Shown: positions 1 through 8,853, counted from the first letter of the stretch. The stretch: 64,000 nt of DNA from Marinomonas sp. IMCC 4694 (GCF_008122525.1 NZ_VSRV01000001.1:1736001-1800000), one strand, 5' to 3'. Made by a program: numbers and translations. Notes: generated by a model not told the origin, from the sequence alone.

Positions 1-672
1 AGTCGCGGCTGCCGACGTAAAAATTTATTATCGCATTTCGATGAAGACATTGCCCCGTGCCAATTCTGTGACCGATGCCTCTTTAGGCAAGCTGAACAAA
101 ATATGACAACCGCGAGTCAAAAACTTTTGTCTCTTGTTTACCATACCAAGGGCATTCAGCCCTTCGCATTGTTGATTCAGATATTATTAGGAAAAAAAAC
201 AAAAGCAGTGAGGGGAATCAATGCCGAATCATTGCCATTATTCGGTCAAGGCAAGGAGCTAAGTGAGACCCAATGGAAATCGGTTATTCGGCATTTGATA
301 GCGTTTGATTACCTTAAAGTTGGCACATTTAGTGCATTTACTGTTGAGTTAACGGAAAAATCACGCGGTGTATTGCAAGGTAAAGTGCAGATTATTATTG
401 CTAGTGAGCGCTACTACCCAACACTCAAGGTTGATCAATTGATAGAAAATAATGCACATTGGCACAAGGTGCTGGCTTGGAACTACGCGTTTGGCAAGCT
501 AAATTTAAGTGAAACCCAACTTAGGCGTATTTGCCTGCATAAGCCAAAAACAATCGCATCATTAAGTCGTTTAACTGGGTTATCTAAAGAGGACATGGTG
601 GATTATGCAGAGCCTCTACTAAACCTTATTCATGATGTGGATACTAAGGCGTCGTTCGGGGCATGTCTTTAA
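1..672 (+). CDS. recQ: ATP-dependent DNA helicase RecQ, C-terminal part (5' end outside window)
   Basis: The frame is open from base 1, so the gene starts upstream of the window. The visible 223 residues hold the end of the RecQ core. The four-cysteine zinc-binding module is at the start (Cys4, Cys20, Cys23, Cys26, in a CRR...CQFCDRC context). An RQC winged-helix region follows, then an HRDC-like helical domain over about the last 70 residues, with a LSRLTGLSKEDM-type motif. RecQ unwinds 3'-5' in recombination repair and restart of stalled forks. An ATG at 103 lies inside the protein just after the zinc module and is not the start. The stop codon overlaps the start of the next gene, so the two are probably co-translated. 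Confidence 0.9.
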   Translation, partial: SRGCRRKNLLSHFDEDIAPCQFCDRCLFRQAEQNMTTASQKLLSLVYHTKGIQPFALLIQILLGKKTKAVRGINAESLPLFGQGKELSETQWKSVIRHLIAFDYLKVGTFSAFTVELTEKSRGVLQGKVQIIIASERYYPTLKVDQLIENNAHWHKVLAWNYAFGKLNLSETQLRRICLHKPKTIASLSRLTGLSKEDMVDYAEPLLNLIHDVDTKASFGACL

Positions 673-1196
673 TGGCGCAGACAAAGATTAACGAAGCCGA
701 CAGTGACGCTTTGGCGTTAATTTATCAAAAAATGGAAGTATGCTTTCGTTGTGCGGACACCTTTTTCGGTCATAAGTTTGCTCTTGCTACTTGCAACTTC
801 AAACTGAAAGGAAAAGCGGCTGGTATGGCGTACTTACAAAAAAATGAGCTTCGCTTTAATCGTTTTATGTATGAACAAACCCCAACTGTGTTTTTAAACA
901 CGGTTATACCGCATGAAGTCGCACACCTTGTTGTGTTTCAAATTTACGGTCTTTCTGTAAAACCCCATGGAAAAGAGTGGCAGGCAGTGATGCTAAAAGT
1001 CTATGGCCTTAAACCTGATAGAACGCATACTTTTGAAGTGCCACCTCAAAAAAATGTATTTGGTTACCGATGCTCATGCAAAGAGCACCTTTTTTCGAAA
1101 CACCGTCACACTAAAGCCAAGAAAGGCGTTGAATACATGTGTAAAAATTGTCGCAGCAGTTTGCAATTTACAGGCTATACGCATTCAGAAAGATAG
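663..1196 (+). CDS. sprT: SprT-like zinc metalloprotease family protein
   Basis: Up to 177 residues. An HEVAH (HExxH) zinc site lies at residues 84-88 and a third likely ligand His about 15 residues later (KPHGKEW), the pattern of SprT/Spartan proteins. The C-terminus has a small zinc ribbon (YRCSC ... YMCKNC). Family members are thought to cleave DNA-protein crosslinks in eukaryotes; the bacterial role is not settled. The start overlaps the end of recQ. ATG 663 gives a 10-bp overlap. ATG 672 gives a TAATG overlap that would suit coupling, and GGGG at 657-660 is better spaced for it. A DNA-repair partner of RecQ is inferred from position only. Confidence 0.85.
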   Translation: MSLMAQTKINEADSDALALIYQKMEVCFRCADTFFGHKFALATCNFKLKGKAAGMAYLQKNELRFNRFMYEQTPTVFLNTVIPHEVAHLVVFQIYGLSVKPHGKEWQAVMLKVYGLKPDRTHTFEVPPQKNVFGYRCSCKEHLFSKHRHTKAKKGVEYMCKNCRSSLQFTGYTHSER

Positions 1197-1301
1197 CGCC
1201 ATAAAAAGTTTTTTTGTGCACTTTTTTATTAGTCGCGGCATTTTTAATGCGATTTCTTTGCCCTTATAGTACTATGTTGTCGTTTTATTTATAGCGTATA
1301 T

Positions 1302-2141
1302 ATGATGGATTTATCTAACAACCCCAAAGAAAAACTGGAGCTTAACAAGCTCCAAAAACGCCTGCGAAGATTGACAGGCCAAGCCATTGCCGACTTCAAC
1401 ATGATTGAAGAGGGCGATAAGGTGATGGTGTGTTTATCGGGCGGCAAAGACTCTTATACTATGCTTGAAATTTTACGGAATTTACAAGCCAGTGCACCGA
1501 TTAGTTTTAGTATTGTTGCGGTGAACTTAGACCAGAAACAGCCCAGTTTTCCTGAGCATATTTTACCCGCTTATTTAAAACAAGCAGGGGTCGACTTCCA
1601 TATTTTAGAACGCGACACTTACAGTATCGTGAAAGAGATCGTTCCTGAAGGTAAAACCACTTGCGGGTTATGTTCTCGTCTTCGACGAGGGTCTCTGTAT
1701 GGCTTCGCTGAACAAATTGGCGCGACAAAAATTGCACTTGGCCATCATCGAGATGACATTTTAGAAACCTTGTTTTTGAATATGTTTTTTGGCGGTAAGT
1801 TGAAGTCAATGCCACCTAAATTATTAAGTGACGATGGTAAGCATATTGTGATTCGTCCGTTGGCATATTGCAAGGAACAAGACATTGAAGCTTTTGCTGT
1901 TATGAAAGACTACCCCATCATTCCATGTAATCTTTGTGGTTCTCAAGAAAACCTACAGCGACAAGTAGTAAAAGACATGCTGCAAAAATGGGAAAAAGAC
2001 TTTCCAGGTCGAACTGAGACCATGTTTTCAGCGATACAAAATGTCGTTTCTTCTCATTTGGCAGATACAACATTGTTTGACTTTAAAGGGTTAAAGCAAA
2101 CGAAAGACGCTTTAGACCGACTAAATATTATTTCATTATAG
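1302..2141 (+). CDS. ttcA: tRNA 2-thiocytidine(32) synthetase TtcA
   Basis: 279 residues. TtcA thiolates cytidine 32 in some tRNA anticodon loops, using ATP and an iron-sulfur cluster. The PP-loop SGGKDS is at residues 46-51. The CxxC pair typical of TtcA is seen as TTCGLCSRLRRG, with a later IPCNLCGSQ motif that supplies another conserved Cys pair. Length and motif order fit the family. ATG codons at 1302 and 1305 are both possible starts. A YfaZ-like gene follows after 10 bp, so they may share a transcript. Confidence 0.95.
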   Translation: MMDLSNNPKEKLELNKLQKRLRRLTGQAIADFNMIEEGDKVMVCLSGGKDSYTMLEILRNLQASAPISFSIVAVNLDQKQPSFPEHILPAYLKQAGVDFHILERDTYSIVKEIVPEGKTTCGLCSRLRRGSLYGFAEQIGATKIALGHHRDDILETLFLNMFFGGKLKSMPPKLLSDDGKHIVIRPLAYCKEQDIEAFAVMKDYPIIPCNLCGSQENLQRQVVKDMLQKWEKDFPGRTETMFSAIQNVVSSHLADTTLFDFKGLKQTKDALDRLNIISL

Positions 2142-2151
2142 GATAATAGAT

Positions 2152-2715
2152 ATGGATTTTATGTGTAAATCACTGCTTCTTACTGCGGGTATTTTTGGTG
2201 CCTCTTTGGTTCACGCTTCTAATGCTGGGGTCAGTCTGACGAATGATACCGTGAAAGGTAACATCAACTTAAATATGGGTAGCTTTGGTATCAACGCGGG
2301 CTTCACTCGTGATGATGATGCCAGCACTTCCACAGCGCATGTTGGTGTAACGGTGGAAGATGCCGATACGAGCGGACCGTTGCAAGTGGGCATTGGTGTA
2401 CGGCTGTACGCTATAGACGCCGATTTAGAAAATCAAGATGATCTTGCGTTTGCTGTCGGTCTGGGTGGGTGGTATCGATACACTATTCCAGAAGCAAACC
2501 GTGTAAGCATATTTGGTTCTTTGTACTATTCACCTGAGGTGTTGTCGTTCTCAAATCTAGATCACATGTATACCTACGATATTCGCCTCGAATATATGAC
2601 CATGCGCAATGCTCGAGCTTACGTGAGTTACGGTAGAACAGTGACCGTATATGACGATAATAGTCGTCGAGAGATCGATAAAGGCATCTCCATTGGCGCC
2701 AATGTAGAATTCTAG
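2152..2715 (+). CDS. YfaZ-family outer membrane beta-barrel protein
   Basis: 187 residues. A signal peptide is visible (basic start, hydrophobic core, HASNA cleavage region near residues 20-25). It is followed by alternating glycine- and aromatic-rich strands and ends in NVEF, with the terminal Phe typical of outer-membrane barrel proteins. The pattern matches the YfaZ family, which has no firmly known function. Start chosen at 2152 because AGGA at 2140-2143 is 8 bases upstream; ATG 2161 would be too far. A strong hairpin terminator follows. Confidence 0.75.
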   Translation: MDFMCKSLLLTAGIFGASLVHASNAGVSLTNDTVKGNINLNMGSFGINAGFTRDDDASTSTAHVGVTVEDADTSGPLQVGIGVRLYAIDADLENQDDLAFAVGLGGWYRYTIPEANRVSIFGSLYYSPEVLSFSNLDHMYTYDIRLEYMTMRNARAYVSYGRTVTVYDDNSRREIDKGISIGANVEF

Positions 2716-2734
2716 TCATACCTTTTATCGTAAA

Positions 2735-2760
2735 AAAAAGTGGCCAATTGGCCACTTTTT
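2735..2760. terminator. Bidirectional rho-independent terminator
   Basis: A 26-bp perfect palindrome centred at 2747/2748 with A5 on one side and T5 on the other (core GTGGCCAATTGGCCAC). It lies between the convergent YfaZ-like gene (plus) and apt (minus), so it can end transcripts from both sides. Confidence 0.85.
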
Positions 2761-2785
2761 TATAAATAAGCATATTTAGACTGGG

Positions 2786-3328
2786 TTAATCGCTGTCGAA
2801 CGCACACAAACTGAACACTGGTATTTCACTGTCTCTTAATTTTTGACTTCCCCCTAAATCAGGTAAGTCAATGATAGCAGCGACCTCTTTAATATTGGCA
2901 CCCTGTTTAGTCAGTAATTTAATGGCTGCAAACAATGTCCCGCCCGTAGCGATTAAATCATCAAATAACAATACTTCATCGCCTACCTTTACTGCTCCTT
3001 CTTGTATTTCTAATTCCGCCTCACCGTATTCAAGAGCGTATTTTTGTGAAATGGTTTTACCAGGGAGCTTACCTTTTTTTCGCACTAAGATTAGGGGCTT
3101 TTGCAACTCGTAAGCTAGCACAGCCGCGATTAAAAAACCGCGAGCGTCTATGCAAGCAATATGTGAAATATCAGACGTTATGTACCTGTGTACATAAGCA
3201 TCGACGACCATTCTCATTCCCTTAGGGTCGCTGAAAATGGGCGTAATATCTCGAAAACTGATGCCATTTTTTGGCCAATCTTCAATGGTTTGAATGAGTG
3301 ATTTAACGTAAAAATCATCGTAGAGCAT
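2786..3328 (-). CDS. apt: Adenine phosphoribosyltransferase
   Basis: 180 residues, the usual Apt length. It converts adenine and PRPP to AMP in purine salvage, in the cytoplasm. The PRPP-binding signature is seen as VLLFDDLIATGGTL, and the N-terminal PKNGISFRDITPIF and IDARGFL segments are typical of Apt. It is third in the minus-strand order hemN-fnr-apt, 24 bp after fnr. The pairing with fnr is positional; no functional link is evident. Confidence 0.95.
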   Translation of the reverse strand: MLYDDFYVKSLIQTIEDWPKNGISFRDITPIFSDPKGMRMVVDAYVHRYITSDISHIACIDARGFLIAAVLAYELQKPLILVRKKGKLPGKTISQKYALEYGEAELEIQEGAVKVGDEVLLFDDLIATGGTLFAAIKLLTKQGANIKEVAAIIDLPDLGGSQKLRDSEIPVFSLCAFDSD

Positions 3329-3352
3329 GGTGTTAGGGCCTTATTGTTACCA

Positions 3353-4114
3353 TTAAATATTAGAGATTTTACCACAGTCACTTGCTACACCGACAAGTTT
3401 CTGCATTTCCTGAAAATCAACAATTTCTATTTCTTTGCCATCAACATGTATTAGATTGTTTTTTTGAAAACGAGTGATTACGCGACTTACTGTTTCAACG
3501 GCCAAACCAAGGTAGTTGCCAATTTCCCCACGAGACATAGACAGACGAAACGAGCTAGCTGAATAACCACGTTTTTTAAAGCGATTCGATAGGTTTAGTA
3601 GGAAAGAAGCGACTTTTTCATCCGCGTTCTTTTTACCTAATAACACCATCATCTGCTGATCATCTGATATTTTTCTACTCATCACTTTGAATATTTGACG
3701 CTTTAGTGACGGGATATGAGAAGACAATTCCTCCAAATGACTAAAAGGAATTTCGCAAACCGTTGTGGTTTCTAGAGCTTTTGCAGAAACGGGGTACGTA
3801 TTAGAATCTATGCCGCTGAGCCCAACTAATTCACTCGGACAGTAAAATCCTGTAATTTGCTCTTCACCTAAAGAGGTAATATTAAAGGTTTTTAAAGTAC
3901 CAGAACGAACGGCAAAAACAGAATTAAAGGCTTCACCCTGACGAAATAAAAAATCGCCTTTTTTTAACGGTTTTTTACGTTCGATTATTTGATCCAGTTT
4001 ATTAATGTCCTCGTCTGCCAAAGCGATTGGCAAACAGAGTGCACTTAAGCTACAGCTCTGACATTGAGATGTGAGTGTACTGTTGAATCTTGACGGTGTG
4101 TGTGCCATCGACAT
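3353..4114 (-). CDS. fnr: FNR/ANR-type oxygen-sensing transcription regulator
   Basis: 253 residues of the CRP/FNR family. All four cysteines that hold the oxygen-labile 4Fe-4S cluster are present: Cys18, Cys21 and Cys27 near the N-terminus (QCQSCSLSALC) and Cys120 (TTVCEIPF). A cyclic-nucleotide-binding-like beta roll, a dimer helix and a C-terminal helix-turn-helix follow. The recognition helix reads ETVSRVITR, with the E..SR residues of FNR that read TTGAT half-sites. It directs the switch to low-oxygen metabolism. It lies 19 bp after hemN, which itself has an FNR-type box upstream, so the regulator may control its own operon. Confidence 0.95.
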   Translation of the reverse strand: MSMAHTPSRFNSTLTSQCQSCSLSALCLPIALADEDINKLDQIIERKKPLKKGDFLFRQGEAFNSVFAVRSGTLKTFNITSLGEEQITGFYCPSELVGLSGIDSNTYPVSAKALETTTVCEIPFSHLEELSSHIPSLKRQIFKVMSRKISDDQQMMVLLGKKNADEKVASFLLNLSNRFKKRGYSASSFRLSMSRGEIGNYLGLAVETVSRVITRFQKNNLIHVDGKEIEIVDFQEMQKLVGVASDCGKISNI

Positions 4115-4133
4115 ATTGATCTCCCTGATTTAT

Positions 4134-5504
4134 CTATATTACTTTCGAGTAGGTTGTTGAGTTGTTTAGATATTTATCAAAAATCATACAAATACAACGT
4201 ATTAGCAATCTGCCTCGCTCAGTAACCGTCATCGTGGTCTGCATTCCACTGCGGTCAATATTTACCATCTCATCTTCCTCCATAGCGATCAAATTATCTA
4301 CTTCTTCAGAGAAATAATCAAAAAAACTAATATTATATTTTGCTTCTAATTCCGTAATATTTAATTCACATCGAGAAATCAGCGTCATAATGATCTGATA
4401 TCGTATTCTGTCGTCAACATTGCTGATATAGCCCTTAGAAATGGCCAGCTGGCCTTTTTCAATGCTATGGCGGTAGTCTTGTATGTCAGTGTGATTCTGA
4501 ATGTACACGCCTTGTAAATCGCTGATAGCAGAAACTCCAAACGCAACAAGATCGGCACCAGCATGAGTACTATATCCTTGAAAGTTACGTTGTAGTTGGC
4601 CTTGTCGTTGCGCCTTTGCTAGCGCATCGCTAGGCTTAGCAAAGTGGTCCATGCCAATATAGTCATAGCCTGCACTTATTAGAAACTCGATGCTCATTTT
4701 AAGTAAATTTAGTTTCGTGCTGGATTCAGGTAAGCTGTCATCCGTAATGCGTTTTTGTGCTTTAAATCGCTCTGGCAAATGAGCGTAATTAAAAAGTGAG
4801 ATACGATCAGGTGACAAAGCTACGACTTGAGCTAAGGTTCGCTGAAAGCCCTGCATTGACTGATAGGGTAACCCATATATGAGATCGAAATTGATCGAAG
4901 TAATACCCAGTTTTCTCGAGTAGTCCACCAGATCGGCAACCAACTCGTAGGATTGAACACGATGAATGGCTTTTTGTACTTTGTGGTCAAAATCTTGGAC
5001 CCCAATGCTGATACGATTGATTCCCTTATTTGTTAACAACTCTAATTTTGCGCGAGTGATTTCCCTCGGGTCAATTTCAATGCTGTAGTCCTGGGATCCA
5101 TCATTAATCAGCGTAAAATGCTGACCGATGTGATCGAATAACGTTTTAATTAATTCCTCTGTTAAAAACGTCGGTGTTCCACCACCAAAATGCAGCTGGG
5201 TTACGCCTCTAGTATGATCTAGCATCAGGCTACGAAGCCTCATTTCTTCTCCGAGCAACTCGACGTATTCAATTCCTTTATCATACTGTTTTGTGACAAT
5301 TTTATTGCAAGCACAGTAGTAGCAAAGGTGCGCGCAAAATGGAATATGGAAGTAAAGACTAAGAGGCTTATCTGACGTTTCGAGCATTTTGTCAATGAGG
5401 GCGATTTTGCTGATGGAGGTGCTAAAATGTGGCGCTGTTGGGTAGGACGTATAGCGCGGCCCTGATAAATTGTACTTACTGATTAACCTTGTATCCCAAA
5501 TCAT
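4134..5504 (-). CDS. hemN: Oxygen-independent coproporphyrinogen III oxidase
   Basis: 456 residues, matching HemN length. It is a radical SAM enzyme that decarboxylates coproporphyrinogen III to protoporphyrinogen IX without oxygen, in haem synthesis. The CxxxCxxCxC motif is seen at Cys57, Cys61, Cys64 and Cys66, next to the conserved HIPFC context. GGGTPTFL and YGLPYQS are also typical. The full HemN form, with the extra Cys after the SAM triad, separates it from HemW. An FNR box 59-72 bases before the start fits low-oxygen induction. Confidence 0.95.
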   Translation of the reverse strand: MIWDTRLISKYNLSGPRYTSYPTAPHFSTSISKIALIDKMLETSDKPLSLYFHIPFCAHLCYYCACNKIVTKQYDKGIEYVELLGEEMRLRSLMLDHTRGVTQLHFGGGTPTFLTEELIKTLFDHIGQHFTLINDGSQDYSIEIDPREITRAKLELLTNKGINRISIGVQDFDHKVQKAIHRVQSYELVADLVDYSRKLGITSINFDLIYGLPYQSMQGFQRTLAQVVALSPDRISLFNYAHLPERFKAQKRITDDSLPESSTKLNLLKMSIEFLISAGYDYIGMDHFAKPSDALAKAQRQGQLQRNFQGYSTHAGADLVAFGVSAISDLQGVYIQNHTDIQDYRHSIEKGQLAISKGYISNVDDRIRYQIIMTLISRCELNITELEAKYNISFFDYFSEEVDNLIAMEEDEMVNIDRSGMQTTMTVTERGRLLIRCICMIFDKYLNNSTTYSKVI

Positions 5505-5562
5505 AACGTGTTCCTATTAAAAATTCTAATGAGAATTTTACTCTTTCATGGACGCCGGCTTG

Positions 5563-5576
5563 CTGATTCATATCAA
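5563..5576 (-). promoter_or_regulatory. FNR/ANR box upstream of hemN
   Basis: Read on the minus strand the site is TTGATATGAATCAG. This matches the FNR consensus TTGAT-N4-ATCAA at nine of ten fixed positions. It lies about 60-70 bases before the hemN start and so can activate hemN-fnr under low oxygen. The match is seen; binding is inferred. Confidence 0.7.
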
Positions 5577-5693
5577 GGTTTCCGTGTGCGTTACCCTCTG
5601 CTCGTTACGATCCTTTGTTATCAATGTGACTTTGTTTGTGGTGTTGTCTTGTGTGCGAATCTGCTTTAATAGCGGTTTTGATTTGGACACACT

Positions 5694-6320
5694 ATGAGAA
5701 CAACGCCTTTATATTTGGCCCATGGTGCTGGCTCGGGCCATCAACATGACTTTTTAAAGCTGTTGTCACAAGCAATAGAGCTTACACGGCAACAGCCTGT
5801 TCATCCCATCACCTTTGCCTACATGAAAGAACAAGAACGTTCAGGAAAAAAACGCCCGCCACCCAGGTTTGATACGCTTATTTCCGAATTTACTGATGGA
5901 ATAAGACACGAAAAGGCCTGTTTTGTGGCAGGCAAATCAATGGGGGGGCGAGTTGCTACGCAGCTATCGTCTCTCCCTATGGTTAAAGGGATTATTTGTA
6001 TTGGTTTTCCCTTTTATCCTGTGGGGAAACCTGAAAATCACCGCCTTGCTTTTTTGAATAATCTCACCGTGCCTTGCTTAATTGTTCAAGGTACAAGGGA
6101 TCGTTTAGGTTCACTTGAATGGGTTTCTCAGCAGTCCCTGCCTGAACTTGTCGATATGATTTGGTTAGATGGGGCGGATCATGATTTCAAAACATTAAAA
6201 AACCACAAGAAAAATCAGGTCGATATTATAAAAGACATATCAAATAAGGTAGTTGCATGGATAGAGGCTCATGCACTTCAAATAGGTGTTGATACGCCTT
6301 CAAATTTAACCACGGATTAA
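5694..6320 (+). CDS. KANL3/Tex30-like alpha/beta hydrolase
   Basis: 208 residues with a small alpha/beta-hydrolase fold. An oxyanion-region HGAGSG lies near residue 10. The nucleophile elbow reads GKSMGG near residue 82, and the acid and His regions are GTRDRLG and GADHDF. This arrangement, with Ser in GKSMGGR, matches the KANL3/Tex30 hydrolase family, whose substrate is unknown. tusA begins 17 bases after its stop, so the two are likely co-transcribed. No specific reaction can be assigned. Confidence 0.7.
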   Translation: MRTTPLYLAHGAGSGHQHDFLKLLSQAIELTRQQPVHPITFAYMKEQERSGKKRPPPRFDTLISEFTDGIRHEKACFVAGKSMGGRVATQLSSLPMVKGIICIGFPFYPVGKPENHRLAFLNNLTVPCLIVQGTRDRLGSLEWVSQQSLPELVDMIWLDGADHDFKTLKNHKKNQVDIIKDISNKVVAWIEAHALQIGVDTPSNLTTD

Positions 6321-6337
6321 TCTCAACAAGGAAAATT

Positions 6338-6571
6338 ATGCACCACAATGCTTTACTCGATGCCACCGATTTACTTTGCCCTGAGCCGGTGATGATGCTG
6401 CACGTTGAAATGCGTAAAATTGCGGCCAAAGACGTGTTGAAAGTCATCGCTACAGATCCGTCTACAACGCGCGACATTCCAAAGTTTTGCCAATTTTTAG
6501 GGCATACATTGCTCAAACAACAACAAGATGAGGATGTGTACTGCTATTGGATTGAAAAAAAACAAGTTTAA
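6338..6571 (+). CDS. tusA: TusA-family sulfur carrier protein
   Basis: 77 residues, the usual size. The motif LLCPEPVMML holds the conserved CPxP cysteine that carries a persulfide. TusA passes sulfur from IscS to TusD and on to MnmA for 2-thiouridine at the tRNA wobble base, and to other users. RDIPKFC near residue 47 is also typical. It follows the hydrolase gene by 17 bases on the same strand. Confidence 0.85.
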   Translation: MHHNALLDATDLLCPEPVMMLHVEMRKIAAKDVLKVIATDPSTTRDIPKFCQFLGHTLLKQQQDEDVYCYWIEKKQV

Positions 6572-6573
6572 AG

Positions 6574-6608
6574 CAAAAAAAAGCCCCTTATCTTAACGGA
6601 TAGGGGCT
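6574..6608 (-). terminator. Terminator of the CBS-domain gene
   Basis: Read on the minus strand, a stem built on AGCCCC/GGGGCT (6603-6608 with 6582-6587) is followed by a run of eight T. It lies 20 bases after the stop of the CBS gene at 6629 and also sits just after tusA on the opposite strand. Confidence 0.75.
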
Positions 6609-6628
6609 GATCAATTGTACTGATTAAG

Positions 6629-7222
6629 CTAGGCTACGTGACGATCTTTGCTTTGATTTTTAGGTGTCAAAATGGCACTTTGATAAATGTTGGCAAAGCT
6701 TGAAAATGCCACATCAATGTCAAGTCGCAGTTGGCGAGCCACGTCATTAGAAGACACCAAGCCGCGGATGGCCTTGGTATCTTCGTCTATAACGAGCAAA
6801 TGTTGTAACTTGTTGTTTCTCTGGCTAAATAAGAGTGATTCAATGTCAGAGTGTTTGAGTGAATTAAAGGATAACGCCAGCAGAGCCTCTTTCGTTCTCA
6901 TTAAATCGGCCACCATCAATTCAGAACGCTTATCCCCCTCAGCAATGCGCTTAATGAAAACATCTTCGGATAAATCTTCAAGGCTAATAATGCCCACAAA
7001 ATGATTGTCACCATCGACCACTATTTTCATTCTAACGTGCTCTTTACGCATTAATTGAACCAGCTCATCAGCACGAATATTAGCTTCAATGACTCGAGGG
7101 CCTGCTTTTTGAAAGTCAGTAAAAACAGACAAAGCAGAAGAATATAGATTTATGTTTTCGACCGTTGCAGGCCAAATAAGTGCATTAACATCTTTTGTAG
7201 ACACATAAGTAAGCGTTTTCAT
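6629..7222 (-). CDS. CBS-domain protein
   Basis: 197 residues with two tandem CBS motifs. The first is around residues 45-100 (MKIVVDGDNHFVGIISLEDL) and the second around 110-175 (HLLVIDEDTKAIRGLVSSNDVARQL). No catalytic or membrane domain is attached. Stand-alone CBS pairs often bind adenine nucleotides and act as regulatory modules. The substrate and partner are not visible here. It is followed by its own terminator, and a secreted unknown lies upstream on the same strand after 40 bases. Confidence 0.75.
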   Translation of the reverse strand: MKTLTYVSTKDVNALIWPATVENINLYSSALSVFTDFQKAGPRVIEANIRADELVQLMRKEHVRMKIVVDGDNHFVGIISLEDLSEDVFIKRIAEGDKRSELMVADLMRTKEALLALSFNSLKHSDIESLLFSQRNNKLQHLLVIDEDTKAIRGLVSSNDVARQLRLDIDVAFSSFANIYQSAILTPKNQSKDRHVA

Positions 7223-7262
7223 GATAGATCCCCAGTAAAATAATTAAGATAAAATGGATGAA

Positions 7263-7568
7263 TCAGATCATGTAGAAGGGGGGGGCTCGTGGATTAACAC
7301 TGTTGATATGAGAGGCTGTCGCACAAAATCCGTCAGAAAGCTCAGCGACAACGTCGAGCGAACAAACCAAACCAGAAGAGGAAATAAGAAACAACAGCCC
7401 TTTATCTAAACCATTATCTTGGTCAGGAATACCAACATCATTGTAGGTTTGTTCAACCGTCGGCTCTAACCAACGAAATGGACTTACTTCGTGGCCACTG
7501 GCACGTTGAGAGACCGTCATTAGAGACGATGCAATCATAACCATGATCATAAGTAGTTGAATTTTCAT
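7263..7568 (-). CDS. Small secreted protein of unknown function
   Basis: 101 residues, not recognised. The first ~25 residues form a signal peptide (MKIQLLMIMVMIASS ... ASG). The mature part is about 75 residues with two cysteines (VCSLDV and GFCATAS) that could form one disulfide. A Shine-Dalgarno-like AGGTTTACCT precedes the ATG. The codon pattern looks coding, but no family was identified. The same-strand CBS gene follows after 40 bases. Confidence 0.5.
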   Translation of the reverse strand: MKIQLLMIMVMIASSLMTVSQRASGHEVSPFRWLEPTVEQTYNDVGIPDQDNGLDKGLLFLISSSGLVCSLDVVAELSDGFCATASHINSVNPRAPPFYMI

Positions 7569-7779
7569 AGGTAAACCTACCCCGTGTTTAGTGAATTAAA
7601 TATAGGCTTGCTTACAAATAAATCACAGCTTTTTTTACAAAATGACGCATTTCTCCATGATTTGTCGATTTGCAGCACAATACAGATCGAACTGACGTGA
7701 GGTTGATCTATGTCGTCTTTATATTTTTCAATGTCAGTTATTCTATTGGTAGGTTCATTGTTTAAACAGGAGACAAAAC

Positions 7780-8790
7780 ATGAAAGCTGCCATTGCTACT
7801 GAGTTTGGGTCAATTCTAAAAATAGAAGAGGTCGCACAGCCACAGATAAAACCACATCAAATATTAGTGAAAATACACGCCTGCGGTGTGTGTCATACGG
7901 ATTTACACGCATGCCACGGTGACTGGCCCGTTAAACCGAGTTTACCATTGATTCCTGGGCACGAAGGTGTTGGAGAAGTTGTTGAGGTTGGTGCTGCCGT
8001 CAAACATATCAAACTGGGTGATCGTGTAGGTATCCCGTGGTTATTTAGTGCTTGCGGGCACTGTGAATATTGCCTGAGTGGTGATGAAAATCTTTGTTTG
8101 TCGCAACAAAATGCAGGGTACTCGGTGAATGGAAGTTATGCAGAATATTGCGCGGCAGACGCAGACTACGTTGTTAAAGTCCCTGAAGGTTTGAACTTCC
8201 TTGAAGCGGCACCGTTATTTTGTGCTGGAGTCACCACGTATAAAGCATTAAAAGTGTCTACGGCAAAACCGGGGAATTGGGTTGCCATATTTGGTATTGG
8301 TGGACTGGGTCATTTGGCAGTTCAGTACGCGGTAGCAATGGGGTTTCGTGTTGTCGCTGTTGATACAGGTGAAGCAAAGCGCCAATTGGCGATGTCACTC
8401 GGGGCTGAGTTTTTCTTTGATTTTAAAATGGATAATGTTGTTGACCTTATTTTAGAAGGAACCGGTGGTGTGCATGCTAGTGTTTGCACGGCGGTTAGCA
8501 AAGCGGGCTTTAGACAAAGCTATGATGTGGTTAGACGTGGCGGTAAATGTGTTTTAGTGGGGCTGCCACCAGAAGACTTGCCATTACCTATTTTCAATAC
8601 CGTTCTTAACGGTGTTAGCGTGGTTGGCTCGATTGTTGGCACAAGAAAAGACCTTGAAGAGTGCCTTGAGTTTGCTGCTAGAGGCAAGGTAAAAGCCATC
8701 ATCGAAGAAAAAAAGCTGGATGACATCAACACGATTTTCGCCGATATGGAAAAAGGCGAAATAACAGGGCGGATCGTAATGTCTATGTAA
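7780..8790 (+). CDS. adhP: Zinc-dependent alcohol dehydrogenase, AdhP/AdhA type
   Basis: 336 residues, medium-chain dehydrogenase. Catalytic zinc ligands are seen in CGVCHTDLH and GHEGVGEV. The four structural-zinc cysteines are in CGHCEYCLSGDENLC. The NAD-binding motif is GIGGLGH near residue 173. This is the ethanol-active propanol-preferring group, oxidising primary alcohols or reducing aldehydes with NAD(H). AGGAG at 7770-7774 precedes the ATG. It is a single-gene unit with a terminator shared with the convergent MaoC gene. Confidence 0.9.
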   Translation: MKAAIATEFGSILKIEEVAQPQIKPHQILVKIHACGVCHTDLHACHGDWPVKPSLPLIPGHEGVGEVVEVGAAVKHIKLGDRVGIPWLFSACGHCEYCLSGDENLCLSQQNAGYSVNGSYAEYCAADADYVVKVPEGLNFLEAAPLFCAGVTTYKALKVSTAKPGNWVAIFGIGGLGHLAVQYAVAMGFRVVAVDTGEAKRQLAMSLGAEFFFDFKMDNVVDLILEGTGGVHASVCTAVSKAGFRQSYDVVRRGGKCVLVGLPPEDLPLPIFNTVLNGVSVVGSIVGTRKDLEECLEFAARGKVKAIIEEKKLDDINTIFADMEKGEITGRIVMSM

Positions 8791-8800
8791 GCCGTTATCT

Positions 8801-8836
8801 AAAAAGCGGAGCCCAGTTTTGGGGTGCCGCTTTTTT
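8801..8836. terminator. Bidirectional terminator between adhP and the MaoC gene
   Basis: The stem AAAAAGCGG-GCCC pairs with GGGGT-CCGCTTTTTT around an agtttt loop. T-rich ends on both strands let it serve both convergent genes. Confidence 0.8.
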
Positions 8837-8853
8837 GTGTCCCTAATATCAGG

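Noticed and set aside
2152..2773. Minus-strand open frames across the YfaZ-like gene
   Set aside because: Shadows of a clear coding frame with a signal peptide; no ribosome sites or family matches.
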